A DNA stretch of 64,000 nt. Source: Nocardia carnea. Its GTDB lineage: Bacteria > Actinomycetota > Actinomycetes > Mycobacteriales > Mycobacteriaceae. Below the pieces are notes generated by a model, which was not told the DNA's origin, searched no databases, and worked only from the letters and a program-made list of their open reading frames with translations. The position numbers and the translations under genes are program-made. Location: contig NZ_JARWOV010000298.1 of the NCBI RefSeq assembly GCF_029868855.1, forward strand, positions 1 to 64,000, written 5' to 3'. Positions 1 through 10,202 of this stretch are shown here, one piece after another; position 1 is the stretch's first letter; each line of letters opens with the position of its first letter.

Positions 1-33
1 GGTGGGGCGGTCGTCAAAGGCTACGGAGTCCAA
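1..33 (-). CDS. Conservon GTPase CvnD, N-terminal fragment
   Basis: Only 11 codons lie inside the window. They read LDSVAFDDRPT from a TTG at 33 that overlaps the end of the DUF742 gene in another frame; an in-frame TAG just upstream leaves TTG as the only nearby start. In conservons the DUF742 gene is followed by a Ras-like GTP-binding protein whose start overlaps in this way. The assignment rests on operon position and start overlap, because no GTPase motif is inside the window. Confidence 0.45.
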   Translation of the reverse strand, partial: MDSVAFDDRPT

Positions 34-373
34 CTAGCACCTTCTCGAGCATGTCGATATCGAATGTGTCGCAGTAGGGTCCCGTGGCGAGTTCGGGATG
101 GCGCACCGTGACTTTGCCGGTGTGCAGCAGATCCGCGACCAGAACCGTCGCGATGCCGATCGGCAGCCGCAGTTCGGCGGCGATCTCCACCACCGCGGTC
201 GGCTGCCGGCACATGGTCAGGATGGCCACGTGTTCGCGCTGCATCGCCGGTGCGGGCGCGCATTCACTGACCACCAGGGTGACCGGATCGAATTCTTCGG
301 TGGTGGGGGCGGCACGGCCGCCGGTGAGGGTGTAGAAACGGTCGGGTTCGTCATCGCGGCCGGGTCGGTTCAC
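14..373 (-). CDS. DUF742 family protein (conservon CvnC)
   Basis: A 119-residue DUF742 protein. The region from about residue 28 to the end matches the family, a winged-helix-like fold found in actinobacterial conservons; the segment PTAVVEIAAELRLPIGIATV is typical. The GTG start at 373 overlaps the TGA of the roadblock gene (GTGA), so translation is probably coupled. In conservons this protein works with a sensor ATPase, a roadblock protein and a GTPase in a membrane-associated complex resembling a G-protein-coupled system. The ligand and output of this copy are unknown. Confidence 0.88.
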   Translation of the reverse strand: MNRPGRDDEPDRFYTLTGGRAAPTTEEFDPVTLVVSECAPAPAMQREHVAILTMCRQPTAVVEIAAELRLPIGIATVLVADLLHTGKVTVRHPELATGPYCDTFDIDMLEKVLVGLRSL

Positions 374-789
374 AGCAGTCTCGCTCGGCTCCCCCGCGGC
401 GGCGCGGACAGATACTCCCCGACCTGTTCGATCAGCGCCGCCATCTGCGCGCCGACCAGGCCGGCGTCGGCGTCGTCGTCGGCGAGGACCGCGATCTGGG
501 CACCCGCACCGGCGCCGACGATGAACAGGATCCCGCCGTAGAACTCGGTCATCGACTGCCGTACCCCGCCGCGGCCGTTGCCGAATTCCGCGGAGGCGCT
601 ACCGGCCAGGGCTTGCACACCGGAGGCGATGGCGGCGAGCCGATCGGCCTGATCCATCGACAACCCGGCGGTATGGCACATCTGGATACCGTCCGCGGCG
701 AGCAGTACCGCGTGCCGGGCCCCGGGGGTTTCGCTCAGCAGCCGCTGTAGCAGCCAATCCAGTTGCGCTGGATCCGATGTCATCGTCAT
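370..789 (-). CDS. Roadblock/LC7 domain protein (conservon CvnB)
   Basis: A 139-residue roadblock/LC7 protein: LDWLLQRLLSETPGARHAVLLAADG at the N-terminus followed by the alternating helix-strand pattern of the fold. Such proteins act as GTPase-activating or scaffold partners of small Ras-like GTPases. The ATG at 789 overlaps the kinase stop codon (ATGA); a second in-frame ATG lies at 783. It sits between the sensor ATPase and DUF742 genes in classic conservon order. Its partner should be the GTPase whose first codons lie at the left edge. Confidence 0.9.
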   Translation of the reverse strand: MTMTSDPAQLDWLLQRLLSETPGARHAVLLAADGIQMCHTAGLSMDQADRLAAIASGVQALAGSASAEFGNGRGGVRQSMTEFYGGILFIVGAGAGAQIAVLADDDADAGLVGAQMAALIEQVGEYLSAPPRGSRARLL

Positions 790-2378
790 CGATCGTTCTC
801 CCAGTCGGTTGTCGTGGAATGACGCGCTGGGCGCGCGGCGCCGTTGCCGGGCGACCCGATCGGTCCGCCGAAGGGCTGGGAGTCCTCCTCCGCCCGACCG
901 GTGACCGCGCGTTGGAACGCTCCCATGGCCGAAGCCGTCGATCGGTGTTTCGCGGTGGTGTCCTCCTGTGCGGAACCGTCGAAGAGATCGGGCCGGTCGG
1001 GCAGGCCTTCGGGGTGGGCCGCGGCCAGAGTGCTGCCCCGGCGTCGTTTCGGCAGGACCGTCGTGGTGGTCGCCGAGCTCTCCGATATCGCGGCGGGGAA
1101 CTGTCCCGACGTGTACTGCGTGACCTGATGCCGCCCCGATGTGTACGGGGACTGCGCCGGATAGCCGGTGTCGCGGTCCGCGCCGGTCTCCAGGGCGCCG
1201 TCGGCGGCCGCGGGAACGGTCCGATAGCGGGAGCCGGTATCGGCGGCGGGTCCGAACGGGCCGGTGCCGGTGGATACCCCCGGCGGCAAACCGGGCTGCG
1301 CCGCCGAATGCCCGGCGGGCAGTGCCGGCGTGGCCGGTGGTTCGATGCGGGCGGTGAGGTCACGGGGGATCATCACCACCGCCGCGGTACCGCCGATGGC
1401 CGACGGCCGGTAGCTGACGGTGAGGCCGTGTTTGCGGGCGAGCCGGCCGACGACCGCCAGCCCGAACCGGGTGCCGTTGAGCGACGAGAGCCCCTCCGCC
1501 GCCTCGTCGGTCCCGGAAACCGTGAGCTGCGCGCGGCGCAGCGAGGTTTCGCTCATCACCAGCCCGCTGTCCTCGATCGTCACCACCACACCCGCCGGGA
1601 TCTCCGCGGCGTAGATATGTACCTCGGTGGTGGGCGGCGAGAACCGGCAGGCATTGTCGACCAGTTCGGACAGGGCGTGGATCACGCCTTCGGCCGCATG
1701 CCCGGCGATCGCGATCTCGGCGATCGCCCGCATCCGCACCCGCTGATAGCCGCCGACCCGGCCGATGGCCGCGCGCAATACCCGCTCCATCACGATCGGT
1801 TTGGCCCAGCGCCGGCCGGTGCGCGCACCGCTGAGGATCGCGATACTGTCCGCAAGGCGACCGGCCTGGGCGGTGGCGTGATCGAGTTTCAGCAGATCGG
1901 CGAGAACGGCCTGGTCGGCGTATCGATGTTCCAGGTCCTGCAGTTCGGCCAGCATACTGGTGGTCATGGCCTGCATCCGGCCGGAGGCGTTCGCCAGCGC
2001 GGCGATGGCCGCCGAGCGGCGCCGCTCACTGGCCGCGGTGGCTTCCTTCTCCGCGGCAACGGCCTGTTCGGCGGCCGCCACCCGGGCCTCCGCCCGGGCC
2101 AGGAGATGTGCCGTTTCCGCCCGGCGCCGCTGTTCGGCCACGAACAGGCCGCGCACGTACACCGCGGTGGTGATCGCGGTGCACGCGGCGACGACGGCGA
2201 CGGAAATCCATACGGCCGTGAGCATCCGGTCGGCCGGGGTCACCGAGAACATGGCGCCGGCCACCAGGCCGATACCGGCAGTTACCGAGAGGGTCAGTGT
2301 CAGTGCCGGAGCCACCCACTGCCGCCGGGTCGTGGATCCGGGCTCGTTCGAGGGGCCCGCTGCCGTCGATTCGTACAT
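786..2378 (-). CDS. Conservon sensor histidine-kinase-like ATPase (CvnA)
   Basis: About 530 residues. Two adjacent membrane segments near the N-terminus (VAPALTLTLSVTAGIGLVAG and the stretch around AVWISVAVVAACTAITTAVY) are followed by a coiled coil rich in Ala and Glu and then a GHKL ATPase domain with the N-box HALSELVDNACRFSPP and a G-box around LNGTRFGLAVVGRLA. The last ~150 residues are Pro/Gly/Thr-rich and probably disordered. The ORF stays open for 22 codons upstream, but ATG 2378 (MYESTAAG) starts cleanly before the membrane segments. A phospho-accepting HisKA motif is not obvious, as usual for CvnA proteins. Confidence 0.88.
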   Translation of the reverse strand: MYESTAAGPSNEPGSTTRRQWVAPALTLTLSVTAGIGLVAGAMFSVTPADRMLTAVWISVAVVAACTAITTAVYVRGLFVAEQRRRAETAHLLARAEARVAAAEQAVAAEKEATAASERRRSAAIAALANASGRMQAMTTSMLAELQDLEHRYADQAVLADLLKLDHATAQAGRLADSIAILSGARTGRRWAKPIVMERVLRAAIGRVGGYQRVRMRAIAEIAIAGHAAEGVIHALSELVDNACRFSPPTTEVHIYAAEIPAGVVVTIEDSGLVMSETSLRRAQLTVSGTDEAAEGLSSLNGTRFGLAVVGRLARKHGLTVSYRPSAIGGTAAVVMIPRDLTARIEPPATPALPAGHSAAQPGLPPGVSTGTGPFGPAADTGSRYRTVPAAADGALETGADRDTGYPAQSPYTSGRHQVTQYTSGQFPAAISESSATTTTVLPKRRRGSTLAAAHPEGLPDRPDLFDGSAQEDTTAKHRSTASAMGAFQRAVTGRAEEDSQPFGGPIGSPGNGAARPARHSTTTDWENDR

Positions 2379-2603
2379 AAGCCGGGTCCCCCCGCTCGCG
2401 CCAAGTCCTGCCGACTCGACATCGAGCCCGCTTCGCCACCCCAATGTGACCGTTACCGAATCGCCGGATGAAAAGTGGTTTCACCCCGGTTGTTTCGGGT
2501 ACTGGGGCCGAAGCATATCGGCCTAGTCCAACCAGCGCTACCCGAGTAAGCCAAACCTCAGCCAACACTCAGTTTCCAGCGGATGTCGGCCGGGCTCCCA
2601 CCC

Positions 2604-3518
2604 TTAGAAGCCGAGTTTGCCCAGCTGTTTGGGGTCGCGCTGCCAATCCTTCGCGATCTTCACGTGCAGATGCAGGTAGATGCGGGTGCCGAGAATATGC
2701 TCGATCTGCTTGCGCGCGTTGGTGCCGACCTCTTTCAGGCGCGCGCCGCCTTTTCCGATGATGATCGCCTTCTGGCTCGGCCGCTCCACATACAGCAACG
2801 CGTGCACATCGAGCATGTCCTCGCGTTCCTCGCGCGGCAGCACCTCTTCGATCACCACCGCCAGCGAATGCGGCAGCTCGTCGCGGACCCCCTCCAGCGC
2901 GGCCTCCCGGATGAGCTCGGCCATCAGGGTTTCCTCGGGTTCGTCGGTGAGTTCACCGTCGGGATAGAACGCCGGGCCGGGCGGCATCTGCGACGCGATC
3001 AGATCGATCAGCAGCTCGACCTGCTCCCCCTTGACGGCCGAGACCGGGATCACCTCTGACTCCGGGCCGAGCAGTTCGGAGACGGCCAGCAGTTGCTTGG
3101 CGATCTGGTCCCGGCCGACCTTGTCGATCTTGGTGACCACACCGAGCAGGGTGGTCTTCGGCGCCATCTGCCGCACCTGCTGCACGATCCAGCGGTCCCC
3201 CGGGCCGATCTTCTCGTCCGCCGGGATGCACAGCGCGATCACATCGACCTCGGAATAGGTATCGCGCACGAGATCGTTGAGTCGCTGCCCCAGCAGCGTG
3301 CGGGGCCGGTGCAGGCCGGGAGTGTCCACCAGGATCAGCTGGGTGTGTTCCCGGTGCACGATCCCGCGGATGGTGTGGCGGGTGGTCTGCGGCCGCGAAC
3401 TGGTGATCGCGATCTTCGCTCCCACCAGCGCGTTGGTCAGCGTCGATTTACCCGTATTCGGGCGGCCGACGAAACAGACGAAACCGGACCGGAATTCCCG
3501 CTCACCGGATTCAGGCAT
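2604..3518 (-). CDS. era: GTPase Era
   Basis: A 304-residue Era GTPase, which binds 16S rRNA near its 3' end and helps assemble the 30S subunit. The GTPase domain has G1 GRPNTGKST, G2 in the TTRHTIRG region, G3 DTPG and G4 TKID. A C-terminal KH domain includes IIIGKGGARLKEVG. Length and architecture are normal. The start overlaps the stop of the upstream cytidine-deaminase-like gene by 8 bp, in an operon with ybeY and phoH that also serves ribosome maturation. Confidence 0.97.
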   Translation of the reverse strand: MPESGEREFRSGFVCFVGRPNTGKSTLTNALVGAKIAITSSRPQTTRHTIRGIVHREHTQLILVDTPGLHRPRTLLGQRLNDLVRDTYSEVDVIALCIPADEKIGPGDRWIVQQVRQMAPKTTLLGVVTKIDKVGRDQIAKQLLAVSELLGPESEVIPVSAVKGEQVELLIDLIASQMPPGPAFYPDGELTDEPEETLMAELIREAALEGVRDELPHSLAVVIEEVLPREEREDMLDVHALLYVERPSQKAIIIGKGGARLKEVGTNARKQIEHILGTRIYLHLHVKIAKDWQRDPKQLGKLGF

Positions 3519-3861
3519 CGGTGGCCTCGTAACCCTCGGCGATATCGAAAACCGCTCCCGAGGTGTCGGCGAAGATTATCCGTGCCCCCGCGGATACCTC
3601 ACGTACCGCCGATACGCCCGCGTCGGCGAATTTCCCGCCCACGACGACCGCCGCCTCGAAACCCTCCGCGCCGCTGGAGATCGCCGCCGCGACCGCCGAC
3701 TGCAACGCCGTGAGCCGCAGCGCCTGCAATCCCACCTCACCGGCGGCGTAGGTGCGGCCGTCGGCATCGCGGATCGCCGCTCCCGCGGCCCCACCCGTCC
3801 GGCCCAGCGCTCCCCGCGCCAATACCAGCAGCTTGTTGTCCTCGGCGTCCAGTTCAGTCAT
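3511..3861 (-). CDS. Cytidine deaminase-like small protein (Rv2365c-like)
   Basis: A 116-residue protein starting [20 protein letters not shown] at ATG 3861. The ORF runs further upstream, but this start overlaps the end of the CBS gene, as expected in the operon. It resembles the cytidine deaminase fold ([25 protein letters not shown] then [15 protein letters not shown]), yet the canonical zinc-binding HAE and PCxxC motifs are absent, so it is probably not a working deaminase. The gene sits between the CBS membrane protein and era, the position of Rv2365c in mycobacteria. Function unknown. Confidence 0.85.
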   Translation of the reverse strand: MTELDAEDNKLLVLARGALGRTGGAAGAAIRDADGRTYAAGEVGLQALRLTALQSAVAAAISSGAEGFEAAVVVGGKFADAGVSAVREVSAGARIIFADTSGAVFDIAEGYEATDA

Positions 3862-5185
3862 GGCCTGCTCCCTCGTCGGTTCGGGCGGACGGGCGGTCCC
3901 GGTCCGGCTCCGCATCGGTTTCCGTAGTCTGCTCCGGTGCCCGGGCCACCACCACGGTGTGCACCCGGACCCGGCCGCGGGCGTCCGCACCGCCCTCACC
4001 GCGTAGCTCCAGCCCGTGCGCGACCACCTCCGCGCCCGGTAGCGGTACCCGCCCCAATTCGTGTGCGAGCAAACCGCCGACGGTGTCCACCTCTTCCTCG
4101 TCGATCGGCAGCCCGTACAACTCCCCCAGGTCGGCGACCGGAAGTCGCGCCGACACCCGGTAGCGGCCCGGTTCCAGCTCCTCGATCGGCGGGGTCTCGT
4201 CGGTGTCGTACTCGTCGGCGATCTCGCCCACGATTTCCTCGAGCACGTCCTCGATGGTCACCAGGCCGGCGATCCCGCCGTATTCGTCCACCAGCAGGGC
4301 CATATGGTTGCGTCGGCGCTGCATCTCGTCGAGCAGATCGTCGAGCGGTTTGGAATCGGGCATGAACACCGCGTCACGCATCACCTCACGCACCCGCACA
4401 CTGCGCCCGCGGTCGGCATAGGGCACCAGATCCTTCAGATACACCACACCGAGGATGTCGTCGACGTTCTCGCCCATCACCGGAATCCGGGAATGCCCGC
4501 TGCGCACCGCCAGCGACATCGCCTGCGCCACCGATTTATCGGCTTCGATCCACACCATCTCGGTGCGCGGCACCATGACCGCCCGAGCCGCGGTATCACC
4601 GAGTTCGAACACCGACTGGATCATCCGGCGTTCGTCGTCGGCGACCACCCCGCGTTCGCGCGCCATATCGACCACTTCGCGTAGTTCGATCTCGGAGGCG
4701 AACGGACCGTTCCGGAAACCCTTACCGGGAGTGATGGCATTACCGAGGAGAATCAGCAACCGGCTCAGCGGGCCCAGCAGCGCGCCGATGAACTGCAGCG
4801 GCAGTCCCGCGGTGAGGGCGATCGAATACGCGTGCTGGCGGCCCAGGGTGCGCGGGCCGACCCCGATCACCACATAGGAGACCAGCACCATCACCACGGC
4901 AGTGACCAGCAGCGCCCAGGCACTGTCGAGGAAGTGGGTCAGTGCCGCGGCCAGCAGCACCGTCGCGGTGATCTCGCACAGGATGCGCAGCAGCACCATG
5001 AGGTTCACATAGCGCGGCCGGTCGTCCACGATCCGGCTCAACCGCACCGCCCCGGGCCGGTCACCGCGCGCCATATCGTCGAGACGGGCCGCCGACAATG
5101 TGTTCAACGCCGAATCCACGGCGGCGAAGACCCCACCCACCGCAGCGAGCAACACAGCGAGCAGTAAGAGGATCATCTCGTTCAC
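3854..5185 (-). CDS. CNNM/CorC-like membrane protein with CBS pair
   Basis: A 443-residue HlyC/CorC (CNNM, UPF0053) family protein. An N-terminal DUF21 membrane domain of about four segments (residues 1-150) is followed by two CBS domains (around [16 protein letters not shown] and [19 protein letters not shown], residues ~200-320) and a CorC_HlyC domain. The tail is acidic. The family is linked to magnesium or cobalt efflux and ion-dependent stress tolerance; despite old hemolysin labels no toxin role is implied. The GTG start at 5185 overlaps the ybeY stop codon (GTGA), so the genes are probably co-translated. Confidence 0.92.
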   Translation of the reverse strand: MNEMILLLLAVLLAAVGGVFAAVDSALNTLSAARLDDMARGDRPGAVRLSRIVDDRPRYVNLMVLLRILCEITATVLLAAALTHFLDSAWALLVTAVVMVLVSYVVIGVGPRTLGRQHAYSIALTAGLPLQFIGALLGPLSRLLILLGNAITPGKGFRNGPFASEIELREVVDMARERGVVADDERRMIQSVFELGDTAARAVMVPRTEMVWIEADKSVAQAMSLAVRSGHSRIPVMGENVDDILGVVYLKDLVPYADRGRSVRVREVMRDAVFMPDSKPLDDLLDEMQRRRNHMALLVDEYGGIAGLVTIEDVLEEIVGEIADEYDTDETPPIEELEPGRYRVSARLPVADLGELYGLPIDEEEVDTVGGLLAHELGRVPLPGAEVVAHGLELRGEGGADARGRVRVHTVVVARAPEQTTETDAEPDRDRPSARTDEGAGHD

Positions 5186-5751
5186 GCGTGCGCGTCACCC
5201 GGCCGCGCTCGGCCCTCTTCCGGTGCCACGAAACCCGTTTTGTCCAGCAGCCGGGCATCGCGTGCGGCGAGCTCGGCACGGCGCTGCTCCTCGCGCAGCT
5301 CCTCGTACCACTGCTCCAGCAACTGGCCCTGCAGGGTGAACATCTCCTTCTCCTCGGCCGGTTCGGCATGGTCGTAACCGAGCAGGTGCAATACCCCGTG
5401 CACCGTGAGGAGGGCGAGTTCGTGGTCGAGCGAATGCCCGGCCTTGGCGGCCTGATCCAGCGCGAACTCGGGGCACAGCACGATATCGCCGAGCATGGAG
5501 GGTCCGGGTTCCGGACTGTCGGGACGACCACCCGGCTCGAGTTCGTCCATCGGGAACGACATCACATCGGTGGGGCCCGGTAGATCCATCCAGCGCATAT
5601 GCAGGTCGGCCATGGTGTCGAGATCGACCAGCACCATCGACAGCTCGGCCGCCGGGTGCACGTCCATCCGGCCGATCACGAAGCGGGCGACACCGACAAG
5701 GTCTTCCTCGGGCACGTCCATACCCGACTCGTTGGCGATCTCGATACTCAC
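5182..5751 (-). CDS. ybeY: Endoribonuclease YbeY, 16S rRNA maturation
   Basis: A 189-residue YbeY metalloprotein. The zinc motif [11 protein letters not shown] (His118, His122, His128) and the upstream segment [10 protein letters not shown] are family signatures. YbeY takes part in 16S rRNA 3'-end maturation and 70S quality control. The C-terminal extension is charged and Glu/Arg-rich, as in other actinobacterial copies. The start is GTG at 5751. The gene lies between phoH and the CBS membrane protein, the standard actinobacterial arrangement. Confidence 0.95.
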   Translation of the reverse strand: MSIEIANESGMDVPEEDLVGVARFVIGRMDVHPAAELSMVLVDLDTMADLHMRWMDLPGPTDVMSFPMDELEPGGRPDSPEPGPSMLGDIVLCPEFALDQAAKAGHSLDHELALLTVHGVLHLLGYDHAEPAEEKEMFTLQGQLLEQWYEELREEQRRAELAARDARLLDKTGFVAPEEGRARPGDAHA

Positions 5752-5809
5752 CTGGTCAGCCTAATGGGTAGCGCCTGCCGGACCGCATCCGACGCCCGCG
5801 CGCGAGGCG

Positions 5810-6910
5810 CTACTGCCGTGCCGCGCGGCCCGCCGCCCGCCGTTGCGCCCGATTCCCGGACATATGCGGCGGCCCGACCGGCGGACGCGTTTCGGCCTCG
5901 AATTTCTCGTAGGCGTCGACGATGTCGGAGACCAGCCGGTGCCGCACGACATCGCTGCTGGTGAGTTCGGCGAAATGAATATCTTCGATCCGGGTCAGGA
6001 TCTCGCTGGCCGCCCGCAATCCCGACCGCGCCCCGTGCGGCAGGTCGACCTGCGTCACATCGCCGGTCACCACGATCTTCGATCCGAAACCGAGCCGCGT
6101 CAGGAACATTTTCATCTGTTCGGCGGTCGTATTCTGCGCCTCGTCCAGAATGATGAACGAATCGTTCAGGGTTCGGCCCCGCATATATGCCAGGGGCGCG
6201 ACCTCGATAACGCCGGCCGCCATCAATTTCGGGATCGCTTCCGGATCCATCATGTCGTGCAGGGCGTCGTACAGCGGGCGCAGGTACGGGTCGATCTTCT
6301 CGTTCAGCGTGCCCGGGAGAAAGCCCAGACGTTCCCCGGCCTCGACGGCCGGGCGAGTGAGAATTATGCGATTGACCTGCTTGGACTGCAGGGCCTGTAC
6401 GGCCTTCGCCATCGCCAGATATGTCTTACCGGTACCGGCCGGGCCGATGCCGAACACGATCGTGTTCTCGTCGATCGCATCCACATAGCGTTTCTGGTTC
6501 AACGTCTTCGGGCGGATGGTCTTCCCGCGCCGTGACAGGATATCCAGGCTCAGCACCTCGGCCGGCGATTCGGCACTGCCGTCGGTGAGCATGGTGACGG
6601 TATGCCGCACGGCTTCGGGGGTGATGGCCCGGTTACGGCCGGTCAGCGCCACCAATTGTTCGACGACCCGTTCGGCCAGCGCCACCTCGGCGGCCGGACC
6701 GGTGAGCGTGACGAGATTGCCGCGGACATGGATATCGGCGGACAACAGGTTCTCGAGTTCACGCAGATTCGCATCGGCCGAACCCAGGAAAGGAAACACC
6801 GACTCCGGCGCGAGTTCGATACTGGAACGGACAGTACGAGCCGCGGACCCGGAGGCGCCGTTCTCGGCCGCGGAGGAATTCTGATCGCCGATATCGCCTT
6901 GTGATCGCAC
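5810..6910 (-). CDS. phoH: PhoH-family ATPase
   Basis: A PhoH/PhoH1 ATPase of about 366 residues from GTG 6910 (VRSQGDIGDQ). The ORF is open up to 7045, but the upstream 45 codons are unlike the family and extend into the gap before rsmE. An N-terminal KH-like region (NLRELENLLSADIHVRG) precedes a P-loop with Walker A GIGPAGTGKT and Walker B around FIILDEAQN. PhoH proteins are predicted RNA-linked ATPases; partnership with YbeY is inferred from this very common gene neighbourhood. The C-terminus is basic. Confidence 0.92.
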   Translation of the reverse strand: MRSQGDIGDQNSSAAENGASGSAARTVRSSIELAPESVFPFLGSADANLRELENLLSADIHVRGNLVTLTGPAAEVALAERVVEQLVALTGRNRAITPEAVRHTVTMLTDGSAESPAEVLSLDILSRRGKTIRPKTLNQKRYVDAIDENTIVFGIGPAGTGKTYLAMAKAVQALQSKQVNRIILTRPAVEAGERLGFLPGTLNEKIDPYLRPLYDALHDMMDPEAIPKLMAAGVIEVAPLAYMRGRTLNDSFIILDEAQNTTAEQMKMFLTRLGFGSKIVVTGDVTQVDLPHGARSGLRAASEILTRIEDIHFAELTSSDVVRHRLVSDIVDAYEKFEAETRPPVGPPHMSGNRAQRRAAGRAARQ

Positions 6911-7084
6911 GTAGTGGCTATGGCCTGCTTTCCGGTCTCGACAGGCGCGGTGAGGCGCACTGTTTGCTCTGCTCGCGAACGGTATCGCTGCCCCCGAGTC
7001 TAACTCCCGGGCCCGACAGGTCCCACCCGAATTACTGCGGTCCACACCCGATGAACCCGGAGGTACGCGGCGTTCACCCGAAGG

Positions 7085-7828
7085 TCACCAACGGGCCGTG
7101 AGCGCACCGAGCGCACCCAGCGCGACCGCGGCCGCGGTGGACGTGCGTAGCACGGTGGGCCCCAGCCGCACCACATCGGCACCGGCGGTGGACAGTGCCG
7201 TCAACTCGGCATCGTCGAGGCCGCCCTCGGGGCCGACGATCAGCATGACCGCGGGCGCCGCGGCCCACGGCAGGCCGGTGAAGCTACCGGTACCCGATTC
7301 GTGCAGCGCGGCGACCACCGCACCCTGCGCTTTCGCCACGCGTACCGCATCGACCACCTCGGGCGTGCGATGCAGGGCGGTCACCTCGGGGATATAGGCG
7401 CGGCGCGACTGCCGGGCCGCGCCCCTGGCGGCCACCCGCCATTTCGCCACGCCCTTGTCGGCTTTGGCCTCCCAGTTCGAGACGCAGCGGGCCGCCTGCC
7501 ACGGGATGACGACATCGGCACCGGCCTCGGTCATCAACTCGACCGCCAGTTCCGAACGTTCGGATTTCGGCAGCGCCTGGACCACCGTCACCGCCGGGGA
7601 CACCGGCTCGGCTCGACCCCGGTCACGCACCAGGAGTTCGAGCCGGTCCTTCTGCGCGGCAACGACTTCCGTCTCCGCGACCACGCCGCGGCCGTCGGAG
7701 AGGCTGATCGCCTCGCCGATCCGGATCCGGCGCACAGTCGCGGCGTGCCGGCCCTCCGGGCCGTCCAGTACCGCGATACCGCCCGGCTCCGGGATCTCGT
7801 CGAGATAGAAGACGGTCGGGGCGGCCAT
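7085..7828 (-). CDS. rsmE: 16S rRNA m3U1498 methyltransferase RsmE
   Basis: A 247-residue RsmE-type SPOUT methyltransferase that would methylate N3 of U1498 in 16S rRNA. The N-terminal PUA-like domain (FYLDEIPEPGGIAVLDGPEGRH) is followed by the trefoil-knot SAM-binding end containing LIVGPEGGLDDAELTAL and RLGPTVLRTSTAAAVAL, both typical of the family. The ATG at 7828 lies 4 bp after the dnaJ stop, so the gene is co-transcribed with dnaJ. Confidence 0.95.
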   Translation of the reverse strand: MAAPTVFYLDEIPEPGGIAVLDGPEGRHAATVRRIRIGEAISLSDGRGVVAETEVVAAQKDRLELLVRDRGRAEPVSPAVTVVQALPKSERSELAVELMTEAGADVVIPWQAARCVSNWEAKADKGVAKWRVAARGAARQSRRAYIPEVTALHRTPEVVDAVRVAKAQGAVVAALHESGTGSFTGLPWAAAPAVMLIVGPEGGLDDAELTALSTAGADVVRLGPTVLRTSTAAAVALGALGALTARW

Positions 7829-7832
7829 CGGG

Positions 7833-8990
7833 TCAGCGTCCGCTGAAGGAGGCGCGCAACCGGGCGAACAGACCGCTGTTGTGCTCGGACTGGGCCGACA
7901 TCACCTCGGCCTTGTCCCGGCCCCGCAGGCCTTTGTACTTGCGCAGCAGATCGGCCTGCTTACTGTCCAGTTTGGTGGGCACGACGATATCCAGATGCGC
8001 CATCAGATCACCCCGGGCGCCGGACCGCAGCCGCGGCATACCGTGCCCGCGCAGCACCGAGATCTCACCCGGCTGGGTCCCGGGCGCGATGGTGAGCTCG
8101 GTGGGGCCGTCCAGAATGGTGTCGATCACCACGGTGGTGCCGAGGGCGGCATCCACCATGGGAACCCGGACGGTGCAGTGCAGATCGTCGCCGTCGCGGA
8201 CGAAGACATCGTGCGGCTGTTCCACGATCTCGACGTACAGGTCACCGGCATGACCGCCGCCCGGGCCGACCTCGCCCTGCGCGGCCAGCCGCACCCGCAT
8301 CCCGTTGGCCACACCGGCCGGGATCGGGGCCGCGATCTCGCGGCGGGCCCGGACACGGCCGTCGCCACCACATTTGTGGCAGGGGTCGGGAATGGTTTCC
8401 CCGGCGCCCCGGCAGGTCGGGCAGGGGCGCGACGTCAGCACCTGGCCGAGGAAAGAGCGCTGTACCGACTGGACCTCACCGGCACCGCCACAGGTTTCGC
8501 AGCGCACCGGTTTGGAGTTGCCGTTGGTACCCGCGCCCTTGCAGAGGTCACAGAGAATAGCGGTGTCGACGGTGAGATGTTTGGTCACCCCGACCGCGCA
8601 TTCGGCGAGGCTCAGCCGGGTACGCACCAGCGAATCGGCACCGGGCTGCACCCGGCCCCGGGCCTTGCGCGCGCCGCCGCCGGCGCCGCCGCTCATCCCG
8701 CCGAAGAACGCCTCGAATACATCGCCCAGGCCACCGAACCCGGCACCGCTGAAACCACCGGCTCCGCCGCCGGCCTCCAGCGGATCGCCGCCCATATCGA
8801 CGATGCGGCGTTTCTCCGGATCCGACAGCACCTCGTACGCCGCGGAGACTTCTTTGAACCGAGCCTGCGCGGCCTCGTCGGGGTTCACGTCGGGATGCAG
8901 TTCGCGAGCCAGTTTCCGGTACGCGCGTTTGAGCTCTTGGTCGGAGGCGTCCTTGCCGACACCGAGCAGTCCGTAGTAATCCCGTGCCAC
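7833..8990 (-). CDS. dnaJ: Chaperone DnaJ (DnaJ2 type)
   Basis: A type I DnaJ of 385 residues from GTG 8990 ([11 protein letters not shown]). The J domain has the HPD motif in [13 protein letters not shown], followed by a Gly-rich linker, four CxxCxGxG zinc repeats ([32 protein letters not shown]) and the C-terminal substrate-binding domain. It stimulates DnaK ATPase. Placement after hrcA and before rsmE matches mycobacterial dnaJ2. A 180-bp gap separates it from hrcA, so it may also have its own promoter. Confidence 0.96.
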   Translation of the reverse strand: MARDYYGLLGVGKDASDQELKRAYRKLARELHPDVNPDEAAQARFKEVSAAYEVLSDPEKRRIVDMGGDPLEAGGGAGGFSGAGFGGLGDVFEAFFGGMSGGAGGGARKARGRVQPGADSLVRTRLSLAECAVGVTKHLTVDTAILCDLCKGAGTNGNSKPVRCETCGGAGEVQSVQRSFLGQVLTSRPCPTCRGAGETIPDPCHKCGGDGRVRARREIAAPIPAGVANGMRVRLAAQGEVGPGGGHAGDLYVEIVEQPHDVFVRDGDDLHCTVRVPMVDAALGTTVVIDTILDGPTELTIAPGTQPGEISVLRGHGMPRLRSGARGDLMAHLDIVVPTKLDSKQADLLRKYKGLRGRDKAEVMSAQSEHNSGLFARLRASFSGR

Positions 8991-9170
8991 TTGAGTTCTC
9001 TTAGTCCTTGGTCGCTGTCCACGGCCCCGGCCACATCCGGCCGGCCGCATGACTCCTGTTGGATGTAGCCGCCCGGCCGTGATCTAAGTCGGGTCGACTC
9101 AACTTTAGCCGTCTGAATATCCGAGCGTAACAGTGCCTGTCGGCGCCGTTCCGGCACCGCGGCACAACCC

Positions 9171-10202
9171 TCACCGTTCGGCGAGGACCTCACCTATATA
9201 GCGGGCAACGGCCGCGACGGAAGCGATGGTTCCCGGATAGTCCATCCGGGTGGGGCCGAGCACCCCCATACCGCCGAGGACCGCGCCCGCGGCGCCGTAG
9301 CCGGTGGTGACGACCGAGGTTCCGCGCATCTCCTCGACCTGGGTTTCCTCCCCGATCCGCACCGTCACCGTACCGGGCTGCTGGGCGGCGGCCAGTAGTT
9401 TGAGAACCACGACCTGCTCCTCGAGCGCTTCCAGCACCGTGCGCAGCGAGCCGTGCAGACCGAAATCGCCGGCGTTGCGGGTGAGGTTGGCGGTACCGCC
9501 GAGCACGAGCCGCTCCTCGGGATGCTCGACCAGGGTTTCCACCAGCACCGTCGACACCTTGATCAGCACATCCCGCAGCTGCGGCGGCGCCTGCTCCGGT
9601 AGTTCGGCCACCGCGGCGGAGGCGGAGGCGAGCCGTTTACCGTCCATGGCCGCACCGAGCATGCCGCGCAGCGCGGCCAGATCCTCGTCGTCGACGACGG
9701 TGCCGAGTTCCACGATGCGCTGATCGACCCGGCCGGTATCGGTGATCACCACCAGCAGCAACCGCGCGGGATTGAGCGCCACCACCTCCAGGTGGCGAAC
9801 CGTCGACGCCGACACCGTCGGGTACTGGACAACGGCCACCTGGCGGGTGAGCTGGGCCAGTAACCGGACCCCGCGGCGCAGTACATCGTCGAGGTCCACG
9901 CCCGATTCCAGGAACTGCATGATGGCCTTGCGCTCGGCGGCCGACAGCGGCTTCACCTCGGCAATGCGGTCCACGAACTGCCGGTAGCCCTTGTCGGTGG
10001 GAATCCGCCCCGAGCTGGTGTGCGGCTGGGCGATATATCCCTCGGCCTCCAGGACGGCCATATCGTTGCGTACGGTCGCACTGGAAACACCGAGGTTGTG
10101 CCGTTCCACCAGGGTTTTCGAGCCGATGGGCTCCTTGGTGGCGACGTAGTCGGCGACAATCGCCCGCAGGACCTCGAAGCGCCGATCTTCGGTGCTCGAC
10201 AT
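9171..10202 (-). CDS. hrcA: Heat-inducible transcription repressor HrcA
   Basis: A 343-residue HrcA repressor from ATG 10202 ([16 protein letters not shown]), chosen because a good GGAGG ribosome site precedes it; the frame is open to 10283. The N-terminal winged helix ([21 protein letters not shown]) binds CIRCE elements at chaperone operons, and the rest is the GAF-like HrcA domain ending around [20 protein letters not shown]-like sequence. No CIRCE element was seen in this window, so its targets should lie elsewhere. It is upstream of dnaJ on the same strand. Confidence 0.95.
   Translation of the reverse strand: MSSTEDRRFEVLRAIVADYVATKEPIGSKTLVERHNLGVSSATVRNDMAVLEAEGYIAQPHTSSGRIPTDKGYRQFVDRIAEVKPLSAAERKAIMQFLESGVDLDDVLRRGVRLLAQLTRQVAVVQYPTVSASTVRHLEVVALNPARLLLVVITDTGRVDQRIVELGTVVDDEDLAALRGMLGAAMDGKRLASASAAVAELPEQAPPQLRDVLIKVSTVLVETLVEHPEERLVLGGTANLTRNAGDFGLHGSLRTVLEALEEQVVVLKLLAAAQQPGTVTVRIGEETQVEEMRGTSVVTTGYGAAGAVLGGMGVLGPTRMDYPGTIASVAAVARYIGEVLAER

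Noticed and set aside
3511-3861. Functional cytidine deaminase.
   Set aside because: The zinc-binding HAE and PCxxC motifs are missing despite fold similarity.
9083-9103. HAIR-like (HspR) operator TTGAGT-N7-ACTTAG upstream of dnaJ.
   Set aside because: The left half fits but the right half matches the HAIR consensus at only about four of seven positions; too weak to call.
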